This document shows positions 1-12,037 of a stretch of 64,000 nucleotides of DNA, piece by piece; positions within the stretch are counted from its first letter, which is position 1; each line of letters opens with the position of its first letter. This stretch comes from Psoroptes ovis (Eukaryota > Arthropoda > Arachnida > Sarcoptiformes > Psoroptidae): assembly GCA_002943765.1 (NCBI GenBank), contig PQWQ01000001.1, positions 434,001-498,000 on the forward strand. The letters run 5' to 3'. The notes under the pieces are model-generated. The model was not told the DNA's origin. It saw only the letters and a list, made by a program, of their open reading frames with translations, and did not search any database. The translations under genes and the position numbers were made by a program.

Positions 1-47
1 TGTAGAGAATCATGAGAAAATCGGCAAGAACTTATTGGACAACCTAA
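1..47. mobile_element. Mariner-type MITE, copy A (cut by window edge)
   Basis: Right half of the short palindromic element found nine times in this window. It ends in GGACAACCTAA followed by TA, the inverse of the TTAGGTTGTCC terminus seen in the other copies. The inner part (TCGGCAAGAACTTATTGGAC) belongs to the 'cttgccg' subfamily shared with copies at 1051, 24515 and 24860. The left half lies outside the window. Confidence 0.75.
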
Positions 48-909
48 TATTTCAATGAAATGTTTCTTTTTCTGTCTTTTTATTATTATTATTATTGAAG
101 AAGACAATTTTTCAATTTCATTTCTTTTTTTTTTTTTTTTTTTTTGGATTTTTCGTTCAAGATGTTTTCAATGGATCGAACTGCATTAATCAATCATTTT
201 GTTCATTATATTTTTAATCATTTATTTCCACTTTATTGTGGTAAATGATTTTCTACATTTTGTCTGGATATTAATCGATAAATATTTTTTCTACCCTTTC
301 TACGCATTCAAATCATTTCGACATTTTGATAGCAGTGCAACACAATTAAATATCATTGATTTATTCATCCAAAAAATTCATCCACATTGATTTCATGCGT
401 GTGAAAAATGTATGGCAAAGCATTGAATTATATCTTTTGTAAATTTAAATGAAAAAAAAAATAAAATAAATCGATTCTAAAATGTTTTTTGGCCAATAAA
501 CATTTTTAGAATAATCAAAATTTTCGTGTGTTGCAAAATGTAAATTTTTTCGAAATGATGTTTTCAGAGTGAAAGCAATCAATTCAGGAAAAAAATAGAC
601 AAAACGATATTTCGAAAGAAGGAAAATTTTGAAAAAAGCAAAAGGAACATTTGTCTGAATTTGATTGTTTGAATCGAATTGTTGTTGCGATTGCAACAGC
701 AACAACAGCAACAACGAAGAATTCAAATCAAATAATGACAATCATAATTTATAATAATAATAATAATAGAAAAATATATATTTGAATTTCAAATTTTCAA
801 ATTTTTTTTTCAAACAAAAGCGAATAATTGAACCAAATAAAAATAAAATGGACAGAATTTAAATTTATTTTTTTTCAAAAAATAAATTTTTCAAAATAAA
901 ATTTAATGA

Positions 910-966
<57 letters not shown>

Positions 967-1050
967 TTGTCGAACCGACAAAAAGCTAGAAAAAATTATC
1001 ATTGTTTTGTTTTCAATATTTACATAATGATATTAATGATGATTATAATA
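48..1050. other. Non-coding spacer with CT microsatellite
   Basis: AT-rich spacer. It holds a run of about 23 CT dinucleotides at 915-960 followed by a short GT stretch, T-tracts near 127-145, and CAA/CAG-type trinucleotides near 680-720. Open frames here are low-complexity and resemble nothing known. It may be an intron or 3' flank of the GPCR gene that lies to its right on the minus strand. Confidence 0.5.
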
Positions 1051-1130
1051 TTAGGTTGTCCCATAAGTTCTTGTCATTTTTTAAAATTTTTTTTCATTTG
1101 AAAAATGGCAAGAACTTATGGGGCAATCTA
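1051..1130. mobile_element. Mariner-type MITE, copy B
   Basis: Begins TTAGGTTGTCCCATAAGTTC after a TA and ends in an imperfect inverse (AAGAACTTATGGGGCAATCTA). The two arms pair almost throughout, separated by a T-rich loop near 1080-1100. About 80 bp, with no coding capacity. The right terminus is the most decayed part. Confidence 0.8.
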
Positions 1131-1664
1131 TTAATAATAAACAGAAAATGATGTCGTATTTTGTCATTTTTCAAGCAAGTTTTCTATTTTTTTTTTTTTT
1201 TTTTTTAGTATGAAAATTTGCATTTCGCAAACAATAGTCATGGATATTTTGTTAGATGGGTAAAAAAAGAAATAAAAACTGCCAAAACTTTTTTTTTGCC
1301 CATTTTAAAATTCAATGGAAAATAAATTTATGAATTTTCTTCTTTTTTAGTTAAATTGAAAAAAAATTAATTAGAAAAAAGACAATTAAATGAAATGAAA
1401 TGAAATGAATTGAATAAATTCAAATAGATCTATGAATATGATCGTTATTATCGTTATTATTGCTAAATGTTGTACACATAATGGATTAAATCATTATGAT
1501 CATAATAATTGTATTTTCCATTTGCAAATGAAGAAATTTTTTGAAATTTTAAAAATTTAAGGGAATTTCATTGAATTTCATGTAAAGAGAATCGGAAAAA
1601 GTTCATTTAAGAATAATATATTCTTAGAATAAACAATAATAATAAATAAATGTTCAATTTAAAA
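1131..1664. other. Non-coding, presumed GPCR intron
   Basis: AT-rich DNA between the donor site of the GPCR exon at 1670 and the MITE. It shows T-tracts at 1190-1206, GAAAT repeats near 1390-1410 and short ATTATT runs. No coding-like frame was seen. Since the GPCR reads leftwards and its last visible exon ends in a good donor, this is probably intron. Confidence 0.5.
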
Positions 1665-1669
1665 CTTAC

Positions 1670-2508
1670 TTTGTGCAAATGAATTAATTTTACAAATAAA
1701 TGGTCCAAGTACATATGTTGGTTCAGTTAAATGATTAATTAAATGTACCCACATACAACAAATACAAATAAGAATGTCGGCAACAGCTAAATTAGCTAAA
1801 TATAGATTTACAGTGACACGTAATGAACGTTTCAATAGAACGCTGCATACAACAGCTGAATTACCAAAAATGGAAGTAATAATTGCAATAATATAAATGA
1901 TTATTTTAAAATATTCATCAAAACCAAATTCTTTATTCTCGAATCGTTCACCTTGATTTAATTTATCATGGAAAAAAAAGTAAATAAAATCATGAAAATA
2001 CTGTAATTTGATCATTTGATAAACCCAAAAAAATCTTACCTGGAAAATTTAAATAAGTAAAATTTTCTAAATCAAAAAATTGTTCTTGACATTCATAATT
2101 TTCATAATCAATAATAATATGATCATCACTATTATTTAAATTATCAATATAATTATCATTAATATTTTGATATAAATATTGATTATAATAACGATTAAAT
2201 AATGATGAAATTATAGAAGAATTATTATCAAATGAAAATTGTTGATTTAATATTGTTGTTGTGGTTGTTGCTGTTGAATTGTCATCATTATCATTATTGA
2301 AATCATGATCATTATTGTCGTCGTTATAAAAATCCAATTTTAATGAATATCGTTCAGTAAACATTATTTTCTTTTCCGTGTAAACTTTACATAATAATAA
2401 TAATAATAAATTCACAGTTGAAAAATGATTGAATAAATAGCGCAAATAATGATAATTATAATTTTCATTTTTTTTCATTTTTTTATTGAAATCATATTTC
2501 AATGACAT
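1670..2508 (-). CDS. Rhodopsin-family peptide GPCR, N-terminal exons (partial)
   Basis: Likely a plasma-membrane neuropeptide receptor of the class A GPCR family. Exon 1 spans 2508-2040 and encodes a long extracellular N terminus rich in Asn/Asp with many potential N-glycosylation sites. Exon 2 spans 1951-1670. The join uses GTAAG at 2039 and AG at 1953-1952, phase 1, with an 88-bp intron. Exon 2 encodes TM1 with the GN motif (FGNSAVV), an intracellular loop, TM2 with the LANLAVAD signature, and the start of TM3 with the conserved Cys (GPFICK). The exon ends in a GTAAG donor at 1669, after FAQ. TM3-TM7 must lie beyond the left edge or past a long intron. The TM2/loop pattern resembles neuropeptide FF/SIFamide/trissin-type receptors, but the ligand cannot be assigned. 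The start Met at 2508 is the first in frame; a later Met (MFTERYS) is possible. Confidence 0.75.
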
Positions 2509-4310
2509 TCAAAAAACTTTTACATGATTTTTGTGCACCACGACTTTCATGATTCATTTCATTTCATTTAATTTTGGGTTGAAAATTCATTTAATTTGAA
2601 GAAATTCAAATTTGATTTTCAAAAATTTTCATTTCAGTGTGTATTTAGCGAACAAACAAACAAACAAAAAATAACAAATATTTCAAATATAACAATAGAA
2701 TGAACGTGGAAAAGAGAGAAAAGGCAGAAAAAATCTTGATTTTTTTTCTTATTATTTAAATATTCTTATTCTTAAGTAGAATTTTTCAATTATCTTCTAT
2801 TCACACAAATAAACATCTGTGTAAACATTTAATTTTTTTCCTTTCATTTTTCCTTAAATAATTCTTAAAAAATTTATTCAATTCAATTGTATCATGTTTT
2901 TCGAGAGAGAGAGAATTATTATTATCATTTTAATGATTTGGGAATTATGTTTTTCTTTTCACGATTTTTTTCGATTTTTCACGATTTTTTCCGCCTTCTT
3001 ATTTTGTACCGAAGAAAGAAAATGTACGATGATAATCATACAGCATTGTTGTTGTGTGTGTTTACTTTGAGATAATTTTCGAGCAGACAAACATCAATAA
3101 TATTGAATAATCATTCAATGATTTTATTCAATCATTTTTTCCATAACAAAATCAATGAATAAAAATAAAATTTGAAAGTTTGACGCCAACATAAACATGA
3201 AAAATTATTATTAATGATTATGTCTCCGTGATGATAATGTTTCTGATAAAAGGCAGGGAGAAAAAAACCTAGAAAAAAATTCACTTTTAATCGACAATTA
3301 CTGTCGACATTTGACGATGATGATGATGATGATGACGATGATCAATATTTTCAATGGAAAAAGTGCTGCAGAAGAAAAAAAAATCCAATTGATGTGATAA
3401 TATTATTATTATTATCTTTATTATTATTATATTTTCAAATTTTCACTTTTTTTTTGAATTTTATAGAAATCAAATCATTCAAATACACTTTATTTTATCA
3501 ATTTATTTCATTTTATCAATTTTTTCCCACTTATTTCATTCAATATTTAATGTAAAATACATGTCAAATCAATGAATGAATAAATGAATGAATGATTGTC
3601 TGATAAATAATGATGATAAATGTCATTGAATTGTTGATTTTGTCATTTTTATTGATTTTTTATCTCGTTTATTTTTTTGAATATTTTTTCAAATGATTTT
3701 TCCATGTGCTTATTTGCTTGCTTTTCATCATCGTCAATATTTCTTCGTCAATATTTTAATCCAATAACGACGATAAATGTTTGTGAAATCATGGAAAAAA
3801 TGAATTTGTGCACCTGAAATGAAATATGAGAGAAAAATTCCATTATTTTTATTATTGAAAATATGAAAAAAAATATATTTTTTCAAATGTTCAATGTTCA
3901 CTTGAATTTCAAAGTTTCACACTCTCTCTCTATATTTTTCAAATGATAAATTGTGTGAAATCAAATTGAATGTTTATGACACATTTCAATATTTGAAACC
4001 GTGAAAAAATGAAAAAAATTTTTAAAAATTGTTTTCTCGCTTTCCCAGATATTTGCTTGTTCACTTGAACACCGAACAACAAACTTCAAACAAACAAAAA
4101 CAAAACAAAAAAGAACATGAATTGATAAATTGTTTTTGAAAGAAAAAAACAAAAACAAAAAAATTTTCATTTGGATTCAATTTAAATATTGAATAAATAC
4201 AAATACAAATACATGCATCCACATGTATATGATATATGCAAATTTATTTATTCATTCACAAATAAAAGTGTTTGCTCTGTTTTTTTCTTTTACTCTCACT
4301 CTCTGTAATA
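2509..4310. other. Non-coding spacer
   Basis: AT-rich DNA upstream of the GPCR start. It contains short microsatellites (GATG repeats near 3315-3340, ATT repeats near 3403-3428, TGAATGAA near 3570-3595) and homopolymer T tracts. Open frames on either strand lack recognisable domains. Some of it may be the 5' UTR or promoter of the GPCR gene, but no specific element could be supported. Confidence 0.5.
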
Positions 4311-4390
4311 TTAGGTTGTCCGAAAAGTTCATTCTACTTAGTTCGATAGAGTTGCTCATGAAAATCGGCCAAAACTTTATGGACAACAAA
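4311..4390. mobile_element. Mariner-type MITE, copy C (inverted orientation)
   Basis: Starts TTAGGTTGTCCGAAAAGTTC after TA. The inner sequence TTCGATAGAGTTGCTCATGA is the reverse complement of the middle of copies D and I, so this copy is inserted in the opposite orientation. The right terminus is decayed (GGACAACAAAATA instead of GGACAACCTAATA). Confidence 0.8.
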
Positions 4391-5052
4391 ATAAATGTTG
4401 TTTTCACTGCATTAATTCAACATTTTAAAAATTCAAACGAACATTACAGGTGAGCCGAAGTGAATTAAAAAGTAAATTTAGAGTAAATTTAATTAAAATT
4501 CAAAAAACATGTGTAAGAAGAAAAATACTTAGAGTGCAATCGAGTAAAATTGATTGCAATCAAGTAAAATCGATAAATTATCAATTGTTTTCTTTCATCA
4601 ATTCTTGCTGCAATTTTCATTAGTTCATCGAAAATTAATGGTTTTATTATCATTATTTGGGGTGATAATAGCAGAGTTACCAAAAAAATAATGATAATGA
4701 TGATGATGATAATGGTTAATCGAATTTCAATGTAATCATTGAAAAAGTCACGGTCTGTAATTGATCAAAAGGAAGAGAATCAAAAGGAAAACAATTCAGA
4801 TCAATGATCATTATCATTTCATTGATGATGATGGTAAATGATGATGATGATCATTGATATGTTGATCACTGAATTTGAAATCAAAATGAAACAAATTGAT
4901 TTGTGGTTTTCATTATTTTTACTTTTCGATCTTTGTTTTTTTGTTTTTTCACCCAACAACAACAATTTTCAACAAAAATTTACAATTCAATTGTCCATTT
5001 TTGCCAATTTAAAGAGTATTTGTGCCTCCTCATTAAGGCCTAAAGTAGCTAG

Positions 5053-5083
<31 letters not shown>

Positions 5084-6738
5084 GGTGTGTGTAGCATCAT
5101 TCAATTGGACTCAATGAGAATCAGTATAATTAATGTACTTTTTCATTAATTTATTTTCTGTGTGAAAATGGAGAAGAAAACATTACAACACTTTAATTTG
5201 AAAGGATGGCTATTTCGGAGTTGAAGTTGATAGAAGGTAAATTTTTCCGTAGAATCAAACAGTAAATGAATGAATGAATGTATTTTATTTGGAAAAAACA
5301 AAATTGAAAATAAATAAGATCATTTCAATTGCAATTGGTGTGTGAAGAAGAAGAAGAAGAAGAAAAGTGCAAAAAAGAGCATCATTTCTTTACATTCAGT
5401 ACATTTAATCTTAGATCGTTTCTCGGCCTTAGATCTTGAAAAATCAATATTAAATTTCATCTTATTTTCTTTGAAATGTACTCGTAAATGTTTTGAAAAA
5501 CAATAATAATAAAAATAATGAAAGAATGATGTTTTTTTCTGAAGAATTCAAAGCTGAGAAAAAAAAATCCAATGAATTCATTAAATGAATGAAATAAATT
5601 TATTTGGATAAAATCCATTGCTAATTATTGAAAACAAAATAATGTCCTTTGAAACCAATGAAAAAAAAATCTCTGGAATAAGCAAAAAGCATCATTTAAT
5701 TGGAAACATTAATTTCATGTGTGTGTGTGTCAGTGTGTCTGTGTATCTGTGTGTCTGTGGGCGAAAATTCATATAAATGAATGAATACAAATTGGACTTG
5801 AATATTTCCTTATAAATAATAATAATATTAATCAATAAAAAAGGATGAAGAATTAAAAATTTTTTGAATTTTATTCCGTTTCATTATTTTTCTTCAACAA
5901 AATTTCAATAGAAAATAATGATTTCAAATGAAATCTTTATGCTCTTTCATTTCTCATCAAGCTTTGAATGTTTGAACTCATATTATTAAATATATTAAAT
6001 CATCCATTAACTTCATTGTTTGGCTGCTGCTGCTGCTGCTGCTGCTTTGTAATACTAATAACAAATGATTTGTTATTAGATTTGTCCCTAGATTGATGCT
6101 AAATGCTTGGCACTTGAAAGTGAATAAGGATTTTTTTTCTGGAACTTTTTCAAATAATTTTGATCGGAGCATTACTTGGAATATTTTTTCATTCTGTAAT
6201 AGAAAAGGACTATTCAATGAGAATTGAATGAATAAAGTATTTTGTATGATGTCTTGTCTTGTATGAAGTAAAATTATTATTATTATTATTATTATTAAAA
6301 GAGATTCATGAATTGAATTTCAAAAAAAAAAAAAAAATTTATTTTATTGAAAATAAATTGAAAATATTAGATTAAATATTTCAATCAATTTAAATTCAAT
6401 TAAAATTTTACTTTCTCAAATTTAAAAAAAAAAATTTACATTTAAAATTCAATGAAACATTTTTTTTTTTTGAAAAATGTGATTCTAATGGCAATCCATT
6501 TCCTAGATTTTTTTCTTCAAAAAATTTCAATTTAAAATTCTATTATTATTATTATTATTATTATCATAATTTATTCTTATTCATTAAAAATAAATAAATA
6601 TTGAATAAATAAATAAAAGAATAAATGAATGGATAAATAAATAAATAAATCTAATCAAGAAATGAGTAAATAAATAACTAAAAATAAATATTTGAAACCA
6701 AAAATAACTGAAAACATTATTATTATTATCATTATCAT
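4391..6738. other. Non-coding spacer with microsatellites
   Basis: AT-rich spacer. Microsatellites include a TG run at about 5060-5093, GAA repeats near 5348-5364, a CTG run of about 7-8 units near 6024-6047, and ATT/AAT repeats near 6272-6300 and 6541-6565. No coding region could be supported. Its last 8 bp (6731-6738, ATTATCAT) are the left target-site duplication of the hAT element. Confidence 0.55.
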
Positions 6739-8188
6739 CAGGGCCGGTTCTAGGCGTGTGCGAAGTGTGCGGGGCACACAGGCGCAACTGTCAAAAAGGG
6801 CGCCGCAAGGTTCCAAAATTAAAGCAGCAATAATTTTCCTTCAATTGATTCCTTTTTGGAGCAGAAAATAAAGGATACTATTATTGATTGCATCTAGATG
6901 TCAATTATTATTTCAAATTTTGATATTGTGAGGAATTTCCTGGAATACCATAAATTCTTTCGAAAAAAAGTTTCCGGAAATTTTTTCTTCCTTGACAATT
7001 CTTGTGCATTTGACAACTTTTATATACTTTCAGTAAAACAATTTACAAACAGTCTAATTTTCTGCTTGTCGATTAATGATAATTGAAAAATTCCTCTGTT
7101 TATTTGTTTAATAAATTTTGATTTAATAATTTTAAATAATTTGGCTTCAATCTTGTATTCAATTAAATTGTTGTTAATCATTTGATCCATTGTATCAACA
7201 TCAATCAATTCATATTTAAGGTAAATCTTGAATGAATACTCTCATTCATTTAAATTAATCGCAATCCAGTTTAAAATTAAATTAGCATTAATCCAGTTTT
7301 GAGATGGAAAAAAACGTAAATTATCGGGTTGACAAAACAAACTTAATAAAAAAAAGACTTGATGAATTAATGAAGAATCAAAGAACGATTAGCGAGTTTA
7401 TGGAAAAATCTGATCCTAAAATCTTGAGCCCCCGAGAAGAACATGAGTCATTGAATCAGAAAAATATTGAATTAGATGATGGTGATAAACATAAATCTGA
7501 TAGCGTCGAAATAATTGGAGAGTCAAGCGCAGCAGAAATCGCTGACACAAATGTAGAAATCGAAAATGTAGTTGATGAAGAAAATGGATTGGAAAATACA
7601 ATCGCATACAAGAAATTGGAACCATTCCAATTTCTTTACAACATCAAAGGATTACCAGATGATGTAAATGAAAAATGCAACACATTGGAAACGCTGTTGA
7701 AGCAAGGTGATGAAAAAGATATCGATGGTGCTGAATTGTCAGTTGAATTGAAATTATTGGCGAGAAAATTGCCTGACATAATTCATCCCGAAGATATCCT
7801 CGAATGGATATTGAGCTATGAATTGGAAGAGATCTTTCCCAGCGTGAAAACAGCGATACAAATATTATTAACATTACCTGTCTCCGTTGCAAAAGGAGAA
7901 CGATCATTCTCCAAATTAAAATTAATTGTAACCTACTTGCGCTCTTCAATGAGCCAAGAAAGACTGAATGGGTTAGCCATAATTTCGATCGAAAATTCGA
8001 TGGCACAGTCATTGAATCTCGACGAATTAAGACGAGAATTCGCGAAATTGAAGGCCAGAAAGGCTTCCATCAGTCTTACGTAAAATTTGGTGCAATGAAA
8101 TGTAAGTTATTTTGGTTTTCCTCACAATATGTGCTAAGGCGCCGATTGATTTTCGCACACACATGGAAAAATTCTAGGACCGGCACTG
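6739..8188 (+). mobile_element. hAT DNA transposon, internally deleted, with 8-bp TSD
   Basis: A 1450-bp element bounded by imperfect inverted termini: CAGGGCCGGTTCTAG on the left, and CTAGGACCGGCACTG on the right (inverse CAGTGCCGGTCCTAG). Flanking 8-mers ATTATCAT at 6731-6738 and 8189-8196 match exactly, the target-site duplication length expected of hAT elements. Inside is one open frame of 259 codons with a hAT C-terminal dimerisation domain. GC content rises at both ends relative to the surrounding spacer. The element is about half to a third of the length of an autonomous hAT, so it is a deletion derivative. Confidence 0.92.
7304..8083 (+). CDS. hAT transposase remnant: N terminus fused to dimerisation domain
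   Basis: A 259-residue open frame within the hAT element. Residues 1-30 (a basic segment, then RTISEFMEK) look like the N terminus of a ZMYM1-like hAT transposase. Residues of about 45-90 are acidic. Residues of about 150-250 match the hAT C-terminal dimerisation (Dimer_Tnp_hAT) domain: LLTLPVSVAKGERSFSKLK, then LRSSMSQERLNGLAIISIE. Full-length hAT transposases are usually 600-800 residues, so the RNase H-like catalytic core with its D-D-E residues is missing although the frame stays open. It cannot be a working transposase. It could act as a dimerising competitor or be a passive deletion product. Confidence 0.8.
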   Translation: MEKNVNYRVDKTNLIKKRLDELMKNQRTISEFMEKSDPKILSPREEHESLNQKNIELDDGDKHKSDSVEIIGESSAAEIADTNVEIENVVDEENGLENTIAYKKLEPFQFLYNIKGLPDDVNEKCNTLETLLKQGDEKDIDGAELSVELKLLARKLPDIIHPEDILEWILSYELEEIFPSVKTAIQILLTLPVSVAKGERSFSKLKLIVTYLRSSMSQERLNGLAIISIENSMAQSLNLDELRREFAKLKARKASISLT

Positions 8189-8196
8189 ATTATCAT

Positions 8197-8881
8197 TATC
8201 AATATGTTTTGAATTGAAAAAAAAACTTTACCATTAAAAATGTTGAATTTTCTTCGTTTTTGGGGTTTTATATTATTGTAAAAAATGAAAATTTTCATCT
8301 GATTTCAATGAATTTCGTTTTGTGTGTTCAAATACGCGTGCATATTTTGTGCATAGGCAAAAACCCATTAAAACACATGCATTGAAACATATGGCAAAAT
8401 GTATCTGTGCGTGTATCAAGTATGTCAATGTTTGGATATGTCATGACTGTTTGAGTTTAAGAAAATTTTTTATTTCAAAAAACCGAGTAAGGTCAAGTGG
8501 TTGATTCACCCTTACGAATACATCAGAAAAACCTTTGAAAAAATGATTCAAGAAAAAATGAACATGGTGATGGTGAAAAAAATCGGGGAAAATAAAGAAA
8601 ATTATTGAGAAATGCATTATATTTAAGGAGAAAATACACTTACAATTGTTTCTTGTCATTTTCATTTACATTAACACTTATCAAAGCAAAAAAAAACAAA
8701 TGAATTGTACAAATATTAGAAAATGATGATGATGATGATAATGACAAATCATAATTAATAACAATCATAATCATGTTTAACATTGTGATTTTATGACAAA
8801 CGAAATTCATACATTCACTCTTATCATTTTTTTTTATTGTTGTTACTATTATTTCCTCAATTATTAATGGATATTTGTGTA
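8197..8881. other. Non-coding spacer
   Basis: AT-rich spacer between the hAT element and MITE copy D. Its first 8 bp end the right hAT target-site duplication (8189-8196). No coding or structured signal was seen. Confidence 0.5.
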
Positions 8882-8963
8882 TTAGGTTGTCCGAAAAGTT
8901 CTGGCCGATTTTCAATGAGCAACTCTATCGAATTAAGCGCGATGAACTTTACGGACAGCCTAA
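8882..8963. mobile_element. Mariner-type MITE, copy D
   Basis: An 82-bp element flanked by TA on both sides. Left terminus TTAGGTTGTCCGAAAAGTTC, right terminus CTTTACGGACAGCCTAA. The middle reads GATTTTCAATGAGCAACTCT, the core of the asymmetric subfamily also seen at 11570, 11955 and 29949. Confidence 0.85.
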
Positions 8964-11569
8964 TATTTTCTATTCGATCGGTAATCGAAAAAATGATGAA
9001 AGATTTTGTCAATTTTTATGTTTGATGTTTATGTGATGGAAATATTCAACATGACCATCGTTATCATCATCATTATTAATATTATTATCATATCCATCAT
9101 CTTCAAGTGTATTATAATAAAACATAATGCACACACACTAAGATATCATTAAATCATTTTGTTTTATTTCCATGTTTTTTTAAATGTTTTTTGGGCCTTA
9201 GTAAATCGAAAAATTGAGAAAATCAAATCAAAAAATTGGCATAATAAAATCTGATCATGATCATTATTCGTTTCAAACAAAAAAAACAAACACAGCTTTT
9301 TGAACATATTAAACATGGAAAATATTCAAGGAAAATAAATATAAATTGACAAATTGAAAATAATTTGAATACAAGATTATTACTGCTATTATCATCATCT
9401 GTGTTTTTCTTCGAAATAAAAAAAAAAAGATTTGTCTATTTTTCATTTCGTCTTTATTTGCTTGTTTAATTCAATAATAATTGTAAACAAAAAGATGATG
9501 AATAATAAGACGAAGAACAAGGAAAAAATTCAAGATTTCCAGAATTTCAATAACAAAAATGAATGAATGAATGAATTTCTTGGAATAAATACTCACTAAA
9601 TCAATGAATTGTTTTCACTTTTCCAGAAAAACAAAAAAAAAATTCAATCATAAAAATAAATATTTTGTCACAAAATTTTCTTATTCATAATTGAATTGAA
9701 AACAAATTATATTTGAAAGCATTCAATTCAATTCAATTCCAAAGAATTGAAAGTTTGATTTTGTTGTTTGTTGTTTTTTGTTGTGATTTGATGTAGTTCA
9801 TTCAAGATCTAAACATTATTATTATTCCATAAACAATAAAAAATATATGAATCAATTTCTTATGTTTTTTTTTGAATTGAAAATTATAATTGATTTTTTA
9901 TTCTTTTAGTTTTCATCATCATCATCATCATCACTCTATCCATCCCTCTCAATCATTTTGATCTCATTTCATCTCTTCATCTCGTATTTGGAATCATATC
10001 CGGATCGTATATCGGACTTGAACGAAATAACGATTGAGAAAAAACGAAGAGATTGAATAACTGAAGATTATTGATGCAGAAAAATTCAAAATTAAATTGA
10101 CAAAACTAAACGAATACAAATAAGAACTCTCAAATAAGTGAAGAAATAAGTAAGATTGTCATCATCATCCGAAAGAAAAACAGTAACATTTCATTTTTGA
10201 AAATTATAAATAAAAAGTTAATTATCAACGAAAAGCAAAAAAAAAAAAGAACAAAATGAATTAATAATAAAAAAATCAATCGAAAATCAATTATAATAAT
10301 AATGATAATAAATAAATAATAGAAAATATTTAATTACTTACATCCAAAAACAGGAAAAAAATGTGGAATTTGGAGCTAGAAATTCTTCAATTCTTAAATT
10401 CTTAAGTTCAAAAGATCAAGAAAGAATGTTGTTGTACCAAAGCATAGATAAGAATAAAATTCAAAAATTGGAAAATATCAAAATCAATCAGAAAAAAAAC
10501 TGGAAAAATATCAAAATCATTGAAGATTAATTGAATGATTTGGATGAATCAAATGAATTAATGATGAAACAACAAAAACAAAGCACAAAAAAAATCAAAA
10601 TTAAAAAAATGAAAATGACGAAGAGTCAGGCTTTCAATTATTTTTTCAATTAATTTCTCAGATATATTTTTCAATACACACACGAAATTTCAAAGCACGA
10701 AGCAAAAATTACACATTTTTCATCATCTCGGTAAAAACACCAACAACAACAACAATGAAAAATATGAAAACAAAACAAATAAATTCAATGGAAAATTCAT
10801 TTTTTTTTCAAAAATTTTGAATTTTAATCAAATATTTTTTTTTTAATCAAACAAATTTAAAACAATTGAAAGATGACAATGATGGCGGAATTTTTGAATT
10901 TTTAGTGGTGCAAAAACAATGCAAATTTTTTCCATTAGAAATTGAAGAAATCATAGATTAAACACAAAGGAATATTCAATATTCGAAATGCCATGAATGA
11001 AGAAATGCAAAATCAAAGTAATTTTGAATTTTCTATTGGGTTCTTTTGATATTATATCAAAATATCCGGATGACAATGAAAGCGATAATGATGATGATGA
11101 TGATGATAATGGTATGTTTGTGGTATGAAAATTTTGAACAAAATGATTAAAATAATTCTCGTGAACACATTTGATAAACATTGAATTGAATATTAACCAT
11201 TGAAAATAATCGAAAAAGAAAATGATAATGATAATAACCAAAGGAACACAAATGAAAATGAATGAAAATATTAAAAATAAAAGAATCAAAAACATTGAAA
11301 TGAATCATTTCATTTCAATGTTGTTGGCTGTTTTTACGTTATAAAATATTATTATTATTATTTACTTGTTGTAGACCGAAGAAACATCTTGTACATCTGA
11401 AAACATCATCATCATCATTATTATTATTTTATTTTATTTTTTCATGAACAGAATTCACGCCTTCAATTTTTTTTTCTCTTCAAATGTTGATAATAAATGA
11501 TGGCGCCGACTCTGAAATGAATGGTTTTTCGAGATGAGATGAATTTGGTTTTCATTATTTTCTCTTATA
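8964..11569. other. Non-coding spacer
   Basis: About 2.6 kb of AT-rich DNA. A locally less AT-biased stretch near 9925-10035 (CATC repeats, then a CATCTCTTCATCTCG-like run) stands out but has no open frame. Microsatellites of ATG/ATC type occur near 11089-11107. The minus-strand open frame at 10951-11295 is hydrophobic low complexity and is not supported as a gene. Confidence 0.45.
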
Positions 11570-11654
11570 TTAGGAGGTTGTCCGAAAAGTTATGGCCGAT
11601 TTTTAATGAGCAAATCTATTCGATTAAGCCGAATGAACTTTTCGAACAGCTTAA
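11570..11654. mobile_element. Mariner-type MITE, copy E
   Basis: An 85-bp copy flanked by TA. It has a 3-bp duplication in its left terminus (TTAGGAGGTTGTCCG). The right end reads CGAACAGCTTAA, two or three substitutions away from the consensus. It belongs to the asymmetric subfamily with an internal CGATTAAGCCGAATGAAC segment. Confidence 0.8.
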
Positions 11655-11954
11655 TATTTTTCAATTTAAAATTTCAAAATGATGATGATGATGATGATGA
11701 TGAACCAATATTAGTACTACTTGTAAAATAATAATATTAATATTAAATGAATTTTGAATTGAATTCAGTCTGAAAATAACCATAATAATAATAATAACAG
11801 CGATAATAATATTGATAATGTCATGGATTCAAAAAAAAAAAAAAAATTCCAAAATCAAAATTCTTGTCAGAATTTCATCTTTAAAAAAGAAAAATTTAAA
11901 ATAACAGAAAAATTTTATGGAATAATTAAGTAATCATAGAATATTAAATAAATA

Positions 11955-12037
11955 TTAGGCTGTCCGGAAAGTTCTGGCCGATTTTCATGTTAGACAACTC
12001 TATTGATTAAGCCGAATGAACTTTTCGGACAACCTGA
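11955..12037. mobile_element. Mariner-type MITE, copy F
   Basis: An 83-bp copy flanked by TA, only 300 bp from copy E and in the same orientation. Left end TTAGGCTGTCCGGAAAGTTC, right end CTTTTCGGACAACCTGA. Internal sequence matches copies D, E and I. Confidence 0.85.

Noticed and set aside
445..741. 98-codon minus-strand frame with poly-Leu/Gln
   Set aside because: Low-complexity translation of CAA/CAG-type repeat and T-rich DNA; no domain, no splice context.
2001..2039. Alternative 39-bp intron in the GPCR (acceptor at 2001-2002)
   Set aside because: Joins out of frame and reaches a stop within a few codons; the 88-bp intron keeps the frame into TM1.
10951..11295. 114-codon hydrophobic frame
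   Set aside because: Phe/Ile/Ser low complexity from AT-rich DNA; no membrane-protein family features or neighbours.
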